This document shows, piece after piece, positions 42,597-50,893 of a DNA stretch of 64,000 bases. The stretch covers positions 327,875 to 391,874 of the forward strand of contig NZ_VFJE01000053.1 of assembly GCF_006385255.1 (NCBI RefSeq). Reading direction: 5' to 3'. Position 1 is the first letter of the stretch, and each line of letters begins with the position of its first letter. The notes beneath the pieces were generated by a model. It was not told the DNA's origin, did not search any database, and was given only the letters and a program-made list of their open reading frames with translations. The translations under genes were made by a program, and so were the position numbers. The DNA is from Flavobacterium microcysteis. Its GTDB lineage: Bacteria > Bacteroidota > Bacteroidia > Flavobacteriales > Flavobacteriaceae.

Positions 42597-43232
42597 ATGA
42601 AAACTCCAGATCAAATCCTTATAGACAGGATTACGAATAAAGACGAGGCGGCTTTTTATGAATTTTACAATCGTTATGCGGCGTTGCTTTATCGATGGGC
42701 CTATAATCGTGTAGGCAGTGAAGAAATTACGGAAGAAATCACTCAGGAATTCTGGGCTCAGTTTTGGCTGAATCCGATACAGATAAAAACGAATGCGGAA
42801 GGAAATGCAAAGAATTATCTTTTGCATTTTTTTACTTACAGGGTGCTGGATTATATCCGTGCTAATATGACTCGAAAAATATTCTCAAGCATAGGAGACG
42901 AACTCGATCTGCTTTCCCGAACCTTAATCTATAGTCATATTTCTGAAGAAATAGAGGAAAAGGAAATTTATACTCTGATTGACGAAATCATTGCTACCCT
43001 GCCAGAGTTGACCCAAAAGGTTTTTAATCACCGATGGAAAGATGATTTATCAACTGAAGAAACAGCGAAGCTGTTGAACATTGACGAAAAAGCAGTATAC
43101 AACCGAATGTATACTGCCATTAGTATTATACGTGAAAAAGTGTCCTTAATGTTGCAGGAAGGAGATACGATGCAGAAAATAAAAACAATTAATATGGGTG
43201 CTTTGGCTATATGGTATAGCCTAATGAAGTAA
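42597..43232 (+). CDS. ECF-type RNA polymerase sigma factor (Bacteroidota sigma-70 group)
   Basis: A 211-residue sigma factor started at 42597 (MKTPDQILIDRITNKDEAAF), because the frame further up contains its own promoter. Region 2 at about 10-80 (FYEFYNRYAALLYRWAYNRV; EEITQEFWAQFW) and region 4 at about 125-180 (IATLPELTQKVFNHRWKDDL; STEETAKLLNIDEKAVYNRM) match Bacteroidota ECF sigma factors. An extra C-terminal tail (INMGALAIWYSLMK) follows region 4. It faces the fecR gene, the usual arrangement for cell-surface signalling. Confidence 0.92.
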   Translation: MKTPDQILIDRITNKDEAAFYEFYNRYAALLYRWAYNRVGSEEITEEITQEFWAQFWLNPIQIKTNAEGNAKNYLLHFFTYRVLDYIRANMTRKIFSSIGDELDLLSRTLIYSHISEEIEEKEIYTLIDEIIATLPELTQKVFNHRWKDDLSTEETAKLLNIDEKAVYNRMYTAISIIREKVSLMLQEGDTMQKIKTINMGALAIWYSLMK

Positions 43233-43234
43233 TA

Positions 43235-43603
43235 TCAATCATTTATTTTCTTGTGCTCAAAGGTCCATATGGATTCATAAGACGTAATCCGTTTTCCATC
43301 CTTAAAAAGATCGATATGAAGTTTTACCGGAATCAGCGTTGAGGTAAGCGTCAGGTATTGATTGTCCTTTGACATTTTCCACTTTCCTTTGTGTACTTCA
43401 TCGCCAATAAGACTTTCAAATTTGCCGTTTTCATAAAATACCTGATACACCTGATCCGTCTTAAAGAAATCTTTGATGTCTTTTTCCTGTCCGTTATGCA
43501 TGTATCGTACGAGTTGCCATTTGCCAATAAGTTCTTTGGCAGTTTGTGCTTTTGCAGTTAAGCAAGTAACACAAAGAAATAATGTGAGTAGTGTTGTTTT
43601 CAT
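43235..43603 (-). CDS. exported lipocalin-like protein
   Basis: A 122-residue protein with signal peptide MKTTLLTLFLCVTCLTAKAQ and a short lipocalin-like domain (LIGKWQLVRYMHNGQEKDIK; FYENGKFESLIGDEVHKGKW; LTLTSTLIPVKLHIDLF). It converges on the sigma gene with 2 bases between stops. Similar small exported proteins are common in Flavobacteria; function unknown. Confidence 0.65.
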   Translation of the reverse strand: MKTTLLTLFLCVTCLTAKAQTAKELIGKWQLVRYMHNGQEKDIKDFFKTDQVYQVFYENGKFESLIGDEVHKGKWKMSKDNQYLTLTSTLIPVKLHIDLFKDGKRITSYESIWTFEHKKIND

Positions 43604-43716
43604 TGTGGTAGGTTTTAGATAACTAATTTATGAAAAAATCACCAAATCCTCTTATAAACTTCTTACACAAACCCTTTAATTTTTTTAATTAAACATCAAT
43701 TATGTTAAAAAATTAT

Positions 43717-43806
43717 TATATTTGACTCAAGCAAAAGCCACATTTTGCTAAAAACTAAAAATCCAGATAAACTACTTTTTCAAGGAAGTTTATGTGGATT
43801 TTTTTT
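43717..43806 (+). ncRNA. candidate small RNA or attenuator leader
   Basis: TATATTTG (43717-43724) could start an RNA at about 43728-43731. Within the next 80 bases come a perfect hairpin AGCAAAA/TTTTGCT (43730-43749, 6-base loop) and a second, stronger one with AATCCA/TGGATT and ATAAACT/AGTTTAT, with one G-G mismatch (43760-43800), followed by T6 at 43801-43806. The second hairpin looks like an intrinsic terminator before the Cys-rich SH3 gene at 43827. It could be a stand-alone small RNA or a regulated leader for that gene. No -33 element is evident. Confidence 0.4.
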
Positions 43807-43826
43807 ATTTCTAATCCTCTAAACTA

Positions 43827-44414
43827 ATGAAAGGCACAAACTTCTTAAAAGGTCTTTATTGTTTATTCTTGTTTTTCTCAATTCATTCTGCATACTCACA
43901 GAAAGGAGGGTTAATTGCTTCATGTTGCGACACAAAAAAAGGAGGTCGCTGTACAGGGAGTGCATCTTGTACCGCATGCACAACATGTAGTGGCTGTAAA
44001 TATTGTAATAGTGGTGGTTCATGCGGTGTATGTGGATTCTCGACCTCTTCAAAACCATATAGCAAAACTACTTATTATACTTCAAGGAAGCCTGCCATAA
44101 AGAAATCCAAAACAAAAAAGACAATATCTACTAATAATTTTTATAACGGTTCGAGTTCAGGCACAGACAATTATTATGATTCATACACAGAGAATTATGA
44201 CGCAATCAAAAAAGGTTCATTTTTTATGATCAAAGGGGCTAAACTGAATCTTAGAAACGGTCCAGGTATAACTTATGATATCATCCAAGAACTTCACAAG
44301 ACAGATTACGGCCAAATACTCGGAAGTGTAGTTGACGGATGGGTTTTTGTATCGATTACAAAAAGTGAGAATTTCGGATATGTGAAAGTTGAAAATATAG
44401 AAATTATAAAATAA
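43827..44414 (+). CDS. exported cysteine-rich SH3 domain protein
   Basis: A 195-residue protein with signal peptide at about 1-24 (LKGLYCLFLFFSIHSAYS). Residues 33-69 hold ten cysteines in CC, CxxC and CxxxxxC spacings (ASCCDTKKGGRCTGSASC; TACTTCSGCKYCNSGGSCGV), a linker follows, and the C-terminal part is an SH3b-like domain (KGAKLNLRNGPGITYDIIQE; VDGWVFVSI). SH3b domains often bind cell-wall or glycan targets. The cysteine block could be a metal site or a set of disulphides. A strong hairpin with a T-tract (43760-43806) lies just upstream. Confidence 0.75.
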   Translation: MKGTNFLKGLYCLFLFFSIHSAYSQKGGLIASCCDTKKGGRCTGSASCTACTTCSGCKYCNSGGSCGVCGFSTSSKPYSKTTYYTSRKPAIKKSKTKKTISTNNFYNGSSSGTDNYYDSYTENYDAIKKGSFFMIKGAKLNLRNGPGITYDIIQELHKTDYGQILGSVVDGWVFVSITKSENFGYVKVENIEIIK

Positions 44415-44482
44415 TTACTTTTTTAGAGGACTAATAAAAGAGAATATATTTGGGATATAGTTAATTTGTTTTTATTAGCTAT

Positions 44483-45307
44483 CTAGTTTTTAAGCAAAAT
44501 CCTAATCCCTACCAACGCCAAACAAATCGCCAATACTTTAATAATATTGGTTCCTTTAACCCTATGCGAAAAATAGGCTCCTAATTGTGCACCTGGAATT
44601 ACTCCTCCTGCAAGACAGATTACCATTTTTAATACCGTCGGATCGTTATAGGTACCATTAATTGCGTGCACTATTACCGTCACAGTTGACATTACTGCCA
44701 GAATAAAATGCGAGGTTGCGGTTGCAATATAAACCGGAAAATGCAGCCAATTCACCATGGCCGGTACATGGATTATTCCGCCACCTATACCCAAAAGTGG
44801 TGACATATAACCTACTACAATACTGATGATAATACCGTTACGCTGGTTATAGCTGTATTGATAAATTGTGCCCATCTTATCAACCAACTTGCGGTGTTTT
44901 AGTCCTTTTTGCTGACTGTCGTCATCTTGCACTAGTTTTTTTTCTGATTGTTTTTTAAAGAAAAGAAATACCGATAATGCAAGAAGCAAGACCCCGAAAA
45001 TAATATTAAACGATTCTTTTGGGATATACTGCACCGTAAACACGCCCAATATAGAACCTGGAATCGTAAACAGCGCAAAAATAACGCCTGCTTTATAATC
45101 AATCTTTCCTGACTTTGCGTAGGCAGCTGATCCTGAAATGGCATTTGCAGCCACTACAGCCATAGAAATTGCGGTAACGGTTTCAGGTGGCAACTCCGGA
45201 TAAAAAAGCAACAAAAGCGGTACCAATATAAAACCGCCACCGGCTCCGATTAGCGTTCCACAAGTTCCGATAATAAAACCGGCCAATACTAAAAGAAATA
45301 ACTCCAA
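44483..45307 (-). CDS. TauE/SafE family (DUF81) permease
   Basis: A 274-residue integral membrane protein with about eight helices and both glycine-rich repeats of the family: GTLIGAGGGFILVPLLLLF near the N terminus and LLGIGGGIIHVPAMVNWL in the second half, reflecting an internal duplication. Members export sulfite, sulfoacetate or related anions, but no adjacent sulfur genes fix the substrate. TATCTTTG on the minus strand at 45333-45340 is a good -7 element, so transcription may start just above it. Confidence 0.9.
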   Translation of the reverse strand: MELFLLVLAGFIIGTCGTLIGAGGGFILVPLLLLFYPELPPETVTAISMAVVAANAISGSAAYAKSGKIDYKAGVIFALFTIPGSILGVFTVQYIPKESFNIIFGVLLLALSVFLFFKKQSEKKLVQDDDSQQKGLKHRKLVDKMGTIYQYSYNQRNGIIISIVVGYMSPLLGIGGGIIHVPAMVNWLHFPVYIATATSHFILAVMSTVTVIVHAINGTYNDPTVLKMVICLAGGVIPGAQLGAYFSHRVKGTNIIKVLAICLALVGIRILLKN

Positions 45308-45352
45308 AATGAAAAAATATTAATTGGTATTCCAAAGATACGGACAAAGTCC

Positions 45353-46645
45353 TTATTTTTTGGTTGTAAATTCAACCAGATAAGGCTTTATTCTAATTCC
45401 TTCATTATTTCTGAAAGTCTTGTCCACAACAAATTGGTAGTGTTTGTTTGGTTCTAAGTCGGCTTCAAGTGTTATGGATTTTTTATCTTCAGACCAGACC
45501 CTGTTAGGACTTAGTTTTGGAAAATAATCAGCTCCTAGAGGCCCGAAGTCAATTCCTGAATTGCGTCCGTTGAGCGGTTGAGAGAATGTAATGGTAATTT
45601 GGGTTTTTCCTGATTTTACTTTTTTGCTTCCATTTTTGATAGGCGAAATAGCAACTACCGTTGGTATACGTTTTTCAAATTCGGCTTTATAAAAAGAAAG
45701 CGGCTTGTCGAAATAGTTTGTCTTTTCAGCAAAACTTATCAAGGCTGTTTCATTGTTATAGTCCAGATTAATCATTTCTTTCACGGCCTGTTTTTTATCC
45801 TGAGCTAACTCGTAATATCTCTTACAAATGGCATAACCTACAAAATACCCCAAATCCCTCATCTTAAACTGATTGTCAGGGCTATTCATTAACCAGTTAT
45901 AAATATTTGAGGAGAACATTTCTTTTACATATTCCTGCTTTATTTTTTCTTCATTTTTATATCCGAATTCGATTTGAGGATTCGGGGATTTTACATTTAA
46001 CGAAATTTCAGCTAAGAACTCAGCGGCTCCTTCCATTATGGTTTGTGACAAAAGAGAGTTCCCAATAGTTTCTTTTTGTTGTGTATGGATGTATTCGTGA
46101 ACATTCAGAAATACCACATCATTGATAGGCTCTGTATCAAAATAGCTACGCAGGTGCGGGTATTTTTTATCAAATTCTTCTGTAACTACTGATCTATCTG
46201 TCAAAGCGACTTCACTTCCTATCAAAAGCATACCGTCCATTGTTGTTCCCCCTGTTCTTAAAATCCCGATTTCAAAATAGGTATTCACCGGTTTTAAATC
46301 CGGATAAATGTCTTTTAGTTTTGCTACGCCTTCATTAATCTCTTTTGAAAACTCTTTAGATTTTAAGGTATTATTCCGTACCGAATTCCAAAATTTAGGA
46401 TAATGATTGATGGCATACACAAATTCTTCAGCAGTATATCGTCTTGCTTTCATAATCCCGCCTAAACCCGGAGTCGCCTTGTCTATATACAATGTTTTGA
46501 TTAAATCCAGTTGTTTTAGCGAGTCCTTTTCTACAACAATTTTGTCATAAGCATTCCAAAAACGATCAATATCATCCGCTATAATCTGTTGGCTAAAGCT
46601 TACTAGTGGTGTCATTGTCAAAAGTAGCAGGAGTAATTTTTTCAT
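45353..46645 (-). CDS. exported HExxH (DUF2268-like) protein with C-terminal Ig-like domain
   Basis: A 430-residue protein with signal peptide MKKLLLLLLTMTPLVSFSQ. A metalloprotease-type zinc motif HEYIH lies at 183-187 (VVFLNVHEYIHTQQ), with glutamates in MEGAAEFLAEI (204-214) as a possible third ligand, a pattern seen in DUF2268-like putative zinc peptidases. The last 95 residues form a separate Ig-like domain (KSGKTQITITFSQPLNG; KSITLEADLEPNKHYQFVVD). Substrate unknown. Confidence 0.75.
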   Translation of the reverse strand: MKKLLLLLLTMTPLVSFSQQIIADDIDRFWNAYDKIVVEKDSLKQLDLIKTLYIDKATPGLGGIMKARRYTAEEFVYAINHYPKFWNSVRNNTLKSKEFSKEINEGVAKLKDIYPDLKPVNTYFEIGILRTGGTTMDGMLLIGSEVALTDRSVVTEEFDKKYPHLRSYFDTEPINDVVFLNVHEYIHTQQKETIGNSLLSQTIMEGAAEFLAEISLNVKSPNPQIEFGYKNEEKIKQEYVKEMFSSNIYNWLMNSPDNQFKMRDLGYFVGYAICKRYYELAQDKKQAVKEMINLDYNNETALISFAEKTNYFDKPLSFYKAEFEKRIPTVVAISPIKNGSKKVKSGKTQITITFSQPLNGRNSGIDFGPLGADYFPKLSPNRVWSEDKKSITLEADLEPNKHYQFVVDKTFRNNEGIRIKPYLVEFTTKK

Positions 46646-46856
46646 TTTTTAATTTGTATTTCTGTGATATTTAGTCTGTATTCCCAAAGGTTTATAAAGC
46701 CTTTTTGTCTTCGTAAACTTACTAAAATAATTATCAATCTTAGTTAAAATATGAGCTGTAGTCTATCCTCCCATCGACACGAGATCATTGCATTCACAGA
46801 TAATTTCATACTTATATCTCTTAATTATTTATATTCGTAAACCTTAAACTATTTTC

Positions 46857-47498
46857 ATGAAAATTTTCAAGACCCTGCTTCTATTTATTATAGTGTCAAC
46901 TCTAATTTTTAGCTGTAGCCGAAAACACACTACCAAAACAAACATTCCAATTTCTGAAAATACTTTTAAGCAAGACAGTCTTGCTTTTGAGTTATGCAAA
47001 ATGTATGGCTTTGATCAAGGTATCAGGGATAACAAACTGAGCTTTAACAAAAAGGAATTAATGCCTAAAATTGACTCTACCAATTTTTCTAATATGGTTG
47101 ACTTTATTATTAAGAATGGCTACCCGACGGAAGCATTATTAGGAGAAAGAAACATGAAACACGAATGTGTTGAGGCTGCTATTGCTGCAATTTTGTTGCA
47201 TAATCCACATAGGCTTGTGAACGAAAAAGTATATTTTGATTTATTTCTAAAAGAAGTCAACAAAGGAAATATTGACAACGCTTTTTTTGCTTCGGTTTTA
47301 GATAAATATTACTGGTTGAACAGCACCAACAAAAAGCAAAGAAGGGTTTTTTATGGTTCACAGTTTGGTAAGCCATGTATTCAGACAAAAGAAGCAACTA
47401 ACATAGCAAGAATTGAAATTGGCTTAAAACCATTGAACGACAATGAATTCATAGATTGTGGACAAGAGGTGTTGAATATGCCTAAAAAGAGGTATTGA
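46857..47498 (+). CDS. lipoprotein of unknown function
   Basis: A 213-residue protein with lipobox MKIFKTLLLFIIVSTLIFSC (Cys20). The mature part contains FELCKMYGFDQGIRDNK and HECVEAAIAAILLHNPHRLV, with no family I recognise. It is one of a run of small plus-strand exported proteins up to 49563. Confidence 0.6.
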   Translation: MKIFKTLLLFIIVSTLIFSCSRKHTTKTNIPISENTFKQDSLAFELCKMYGFDQGIRDNKLSFNKKELMPKIDSTNFSNMVDFIIKNGYPTEALLGERNMKHECVEAAIAAILLHNPHRLVNEKVYFDLFLKEVNKGNIDNAFFASVLDKYYWLNSTNKKQRRVFYGSQFGKPCIQTKEATNIARIEIGLKPLNDNEFIDCGQEVLNMPKKRY

Positions 47499-47593
47499 CA
47501 AGAGCATTAAGATTTTTTATCTCTAACTCAAAAAAGAATAGAGATACAATTCAATTATAGCAATGCCGTTATTAGTTTAATACCTTTAAAACG

Positions 47594-48127
47594 ATGAGAA
47601 AAACACTATATATATTGCTCTTTCTACTTATTATAGGTTGCAATAAGAAAGAATATCCCAAAACCGTATTTGACTCAAAGAAAGAAACGGAGCTTCTTAT
47701 TAAAGAGTTTTTAAAAGATTTTGCATACATCCCAAATGTAACCGAATCGTCAAAAGGTGTTGATCTTTTAGAATGTTTTAAGGAAGTAGAGACAGACAGA
47801 AAGTTCTTTACATCAAAAGAGCTAAACTATTTGAAAATGGAGCTTGCAAACGATTCTTTAAAAAAATGGACAGCGAAGGACTTGCCAAACGTCAACTTGA
47901 TTAGTGATGACACAATCAGATCGAAAGGCAAATTCGAGTTTATTGAAGAGTCAGAAGTAAATCTATTCACATTTTCACATCCTATTTTCTTTAGAAATGG
48001 CAAGTATTGTATTTTCTATGAAGAATACAAGTGTAGTATGATTTGTGGCGGAGCAACATTGTATCTTTTTGAAAAGAAAGGTTCTAATTGGGAAATAATA
48101 CGAAAATATTGTGAGTGGATCAATTAA
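47594..48127 (+). CDS. lipoprotein of unknown function
   Basis: A 177-residue protein with lipobox MRKTLYILLFLLIIGC (Cys16). The C-terminal part has strand-like segments (VNLFTFSHPIFFRNGKYCIF; SMICGGATLYLFEKKGSNWE) and an adjacent cysteine pair that could form a disulphide. No family recognised. Confidence 0.6.
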   Translation: MRKTLYILLFLLIIGCNKKEYPKTVFDSKKETELLIKEFLKDFAYIPNVTESSKGVDLLECFKEVETDRKFFTSKELNYLKMELANDSLKKWTAKDLPNVNLISDDTIRSKGKFEFIEESEVNLFTFSHPIFFRNGKYCIFYEEYKCSMICGGATLYLFEKKGSNWEIIRKYCEWIN

Positions 48128-48313
48128 TTTGCTTCAGCTAACAGTAACGAAATATGTTACTGGTTTTATGAAAGATGGATAAGAATCAAAACTATAGAAA
48201 CCTGGGTTAATTAAAAACTATTTGAGTTAATTGAGGCATCAACACTGATAACAATGATTCACAATCTTAAAGTCATTCTGAGAACCTAATCGTCTATACA
48301 ACAACAAACCCTT

Positions 48314-48994
48314 ATGAAAAAAGGAATAATTATATTCGGGCTTTTAGGCTTGTTAATTTTAGGCGGGTTTTTCGCCAAACAAAAACTTTACGGCTCAACA
48401 CACCGAATTAAAAATGCTAAAGCAGAAGTAAAACAACTTGCCGACAATAACGAAATAGAAAATGGCGACCTTATTTTTCAAACTTCGCTTTCAAGTCAAA
48501 GCAAAGCCATTCAACTTGCAACAAAATCGAAATATTCCCACTGTGGGATTATCTACAAAAAGGGTAAGGATTTTTATGTTTTTGAAGCAATACAACCCGT
48601 TACGCGTACTCCACTTGACCAATGGATTGCTCGGGGAAAAGAGGGAAAATTTGTAATCAAACGCCTTAAAAAAGCCAGGCAAGTATTAACTCCTCTTGCA
48701 TTAAAAAAAATGAAACAAGTTGGTGACAGTTTTATAGGTAAAAGCTATGATTTGACTTTTGAATGGTCTGACGACAAAATTTATTGTTCTGAACTCATTT
48801 GGAAAATCTATCAACGTGCGACCGGTATTGAAATAGGCAAACTGGAAAAGCTTCGCAACTTTGATATGACAAATGAAGTTGTCAAAAAAACTATGAAAGA
48901 GCGCTATGGTGATAAGATTCCAATGGGAGAAACTGTAATTTCTCCAGCAGCAATTTTTGACAGTGAGCTTCTGACAACAATAAAATCAAATTAA
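48314..48994 (+). CDS. YiiX/YebB-like NlpC/P60 cysteine hydrolase
   Basis: A 226-residue protein: N-terminal membrane helix at about 5-20 (IIIFGLLGLLILGGFF), then a permuted papain-like core of the YiiX type: NGDLIFQTSLSSQSKAIQLA, His76 in KYSHCGIIYKKG and Cys158 in DKIYCSELIWKIYQ, the expected His-then-Cys order of the permuted fold. Family members hydrolyse lipids or peptides; the substrate here is not fixed. It is anchored to the envelope by its N-terminal helix. Confidence 0.82.
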   Translation: MKKGIIIFGLLGLLILGGFFAKQKLYGSTHRIKNAKAEVKQLADNNEIENGDLIFQTSLSSQSKAIQLATKSKYSHCGIIYKKGKDFYVFEAIQPVTRTPLDQWIARGKEGKFVIKRLKKARQVLTPLALKKMKQVGDSFIGKSYDLTFEWSDDKIYCSELIWKIYQRATGIEIGKLEKLRNFDMTNEVVKKTMKERYGDKIPMGETVISPAAIFDSELLTTIKSN

Positions 48995-49047
48995 CGAATC
49001 GACAGAATACTTCTTTCCATTATACAACAAAGCTTAAAACAAAATTT

Positions 49048-49563
49048 ATGAATCGTACGCTATCTGTTCTGATTGTATTTTTTATTTGTAATTTAGTTAT
49101 AGGGCAATCTAAAAGAGATGCTTTAAACTATCCTTTTACAAAGGCAAATTCAATTATGATTGCTTCATTTGAGAATTTGCAATTTGTAAATGACTCCTTA
49201 TCTATAATTGAATGTCGTGAAATACCAAAAACAAATGGTAAAATAAATATTGGAGAATTCAAACAACTCGTGAATTTAAAAAAATCGGAATATCCAAAAA
49301 TATCAGATATTATTTTCTCAAAAAGCATCGAGGAGAATATAATCGGTAAAGGAAAATGTTCAGAAACCGGATATGCAATCTTATTTTTCGATAAGGCCGG
49401 AAATGTGTTTGAGTACATTCAATTCTGTTATAATTGCAAGACATTTTCTTCAAGTTTCGGCAAAGACAAATTAAAGAATGACGATTATGAAAAATTAGAT
49501 CGTCTAAAAGATCTTTTTAATGACAATGGAATTCCTATCAAAGTTTACAGAGAAGGATATTGA
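49048..49563 (+). CDS. small exported protein of unknown function
   Basis: A 171-residue protein with signal peptide MNRTLSVLIVFFICNLVIGQ. The mature part includes GKINIGEFKQLVNLKKSEY and a C-terminal FDKAGNVFEYIQFCYNCKTF, with two close cysteines, but no recognised domain. Ends the plus-strand run before the terminator at 49611-49643. Confidence 0.6.
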   Translation: MNRTLSVLIVFFICNLVIGQSKRDALNYPFTKANSIMIASFENLQFVNDSLSIIECREIPKTNGKINIGEFKQLVNLKKSEYPKISDIIFSKSIEENIIGKGKCSETGYAILFFDKAGNVFEYIQFCYNCKTFSSSFGKDKLKNDDYEKLDRLKDLFNDNGIPIKVYREGY

Positions 49564-49610
49564 ATATAAAGTGATTTCATCAATCAAATAAACAGCATTT
49601 GAAGTATAAC

Positions 49611-49643
49611 AAAAAACGCCTCGGTTTCCCGAAGCGTTTTTTT
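49611..49643. terminator. bidirectional intrinsic terminator
   Basis: ACGCcTCGG pairs with CCGAaGCGT around a TTTC loop (one mismatch), with A6 to the left and T7 to the right. It serves the plus-strand gene ending at 49563 and the exbD gene ending at 49658 on the minus strand. Confidence 0.8.
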
Positions 49644-49657
49644 ATTTCTTTTATTTT

Positions 49658-50053
49658 CTATTTTTTATCTGTGGCAATCACAAATTTCAAATTATTCTTA
49701 ACACCTATCTGGAGTAAATCTACTAAATCCTGTACCTGTAAATTATAAGGAATTCTCACAATTACCGTTTGGTCTTTAGCATCGCCCATTTTTGTCAGCA
49801 GTGCCGCTTCCAGTTCATTAAAAGCAACATTCTGTTTATCGACATAGTATTGTTTTTCTTCAGAAACCGACAGCGTGATATGCTGTTTGTTTGTCTTGTC
49901 GTTCTGCTGCGTTTTAGGCAACGTCATCTTGATTACGTTCGGGTTTGCCAGTGTTGAGATAATAAGGAAAAACAACAGCAAAAAGAACATAATATCACTT
50001 AAGGAAGAAGTTGCTACTTCCGCGTGAAATCTTCTATTTCGTTTTAGAGCCAT
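49658..50053 (-). CDS. exbD: biopolymer transporter ExbD
   Basis: A 131-residue inner-membrane protein with one helix at about 18-36 (SLSDIMFFLLLFFLIISTL) carrying the Asp expected in ExbD/TolR, then a periplasmic domain (KMTLPKTQQNDKTNKQHITL; TVIVRIPYNLQVQDLVDLLQ). It works with ExbB and TonB to energise outer-membrane receptors. Its start overlaps the end of exbB by 20 bases, so they are one operon. No second ExbD is adjacent. Confidence 0.9.
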   Translation of the reverse strand: MALKRNRRFHAEVATSSLSDIMFFLLLFFLIISTLANPNVIKMTLPKTQQNDKTNKQHITLSVSEEKQYYVDKQNVAFNELEAALLTKMGDAKDQTVIVRIPYNLQVQDLVDLLQIGVKNNLKFVIATDKK

Positions 50054-50753
50054 CGTTAGGTCTTTGAATTATACTTACAAACTCCAAAATCTGTTTTTGG
50101 ACATTTAAAGAAAAATTATCAATCATCCCGTTAAATAAGTGGTAGCCCGCATAAGCAATAATACCTACTACAAGTCCGGCACCACTACTGATCATCTTTT
50201 CATACAAACCGCCGGAAATATTTCCGATACTGATATCTTCTGTTTGCGAAATGCTGTAAAAAATCTTGATAACTCCAGAAATCGTTCCAACGAAACCTAA
50301 AGTCGGTGCGATACCGGCAATAAGTCCCAAATGTCCCATCCTTTTTTCCATTTCCCCAATTTCGATATTGGCAGCTCTTTCCATATTCGACTCAATTTCA
50401 GAAATCGGCCTACCTATAGTTAGAATTCCTTCTCTTAAAATATTACCAGAAGCCGTATTTGATCTTTCTGCCAATGACAGGGCTGCATTAATATTTCCGG
50501 AATTCAACTGAATGCTGATATCCTTGATCAGGTGCGAATCTTGTTTGGTTGCTTTTTTTATAGAAAGATATCTTTCGAAAATCAGGTAGATTGTATAAAA
50601 AAGAAGAATTACAATCGGGATAAGAAATGCTCCACCTTTCATCAGAAAGCTAAACAGGTTCATTTCTTCATTTTTGGCGATTCCCTCAATTACTGTATTC
50701 GTTGAAGCTTTTGCAATGGTATCAGTCTGCAGTAAAATTGTTGAAAATATCAT
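50034..50753 (-). CDS. exbB: MotA/TolQ/ExbB proton channel protein
   Basis: A 239-residue membrane protein with three predicted helices at about 35-55 (GGAFLIPIVILLFYTIYLIF), 150-170 and 190-212 (LIAGIAPTLGFVGTISGVIK; GLVVGIIAYAGYHLFNGMID), typical of ExbB/TolQ proton channels. Upstream of exbD with a 20-base overlap. CAAAAATA at 50808-50815 is a possible -7 element on the minus strand. Confidence 0.92.
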   Translation of the reverse strand: MIFSTILLQTDTIAKASTNTVIEGIAKNEEMNLFSFLMKGGAFLIPIVILLFYTIYLIFERYLSIKKATKQDSHLIKDISIQLNSGNINAALSLAERSNTASGNILREGILTIGRPISEIESNMERAANIEIGEMEKRMGHLGLIAGIAPTLGFVGTISGVIKIFYSISQTEDISIGNISGGLYEKMISSGAGLVVGIIAYAGYHLFNGMIDNFSLNVQKQILEFVSIIQRPNDGSKTK

Positions 50754-50893
50754 AAATATAATACAGGGATTTGGTTATTTAATTTATAAAGCATTTGTTG
50801 CTTTAGACAAAAATAAGTTTTTTATTTAGTTTTAAAAGTATAACGGTAGTTTTTAGAATATAGTATTTTCTATAAGCTTCCAATTCCGTTAAG

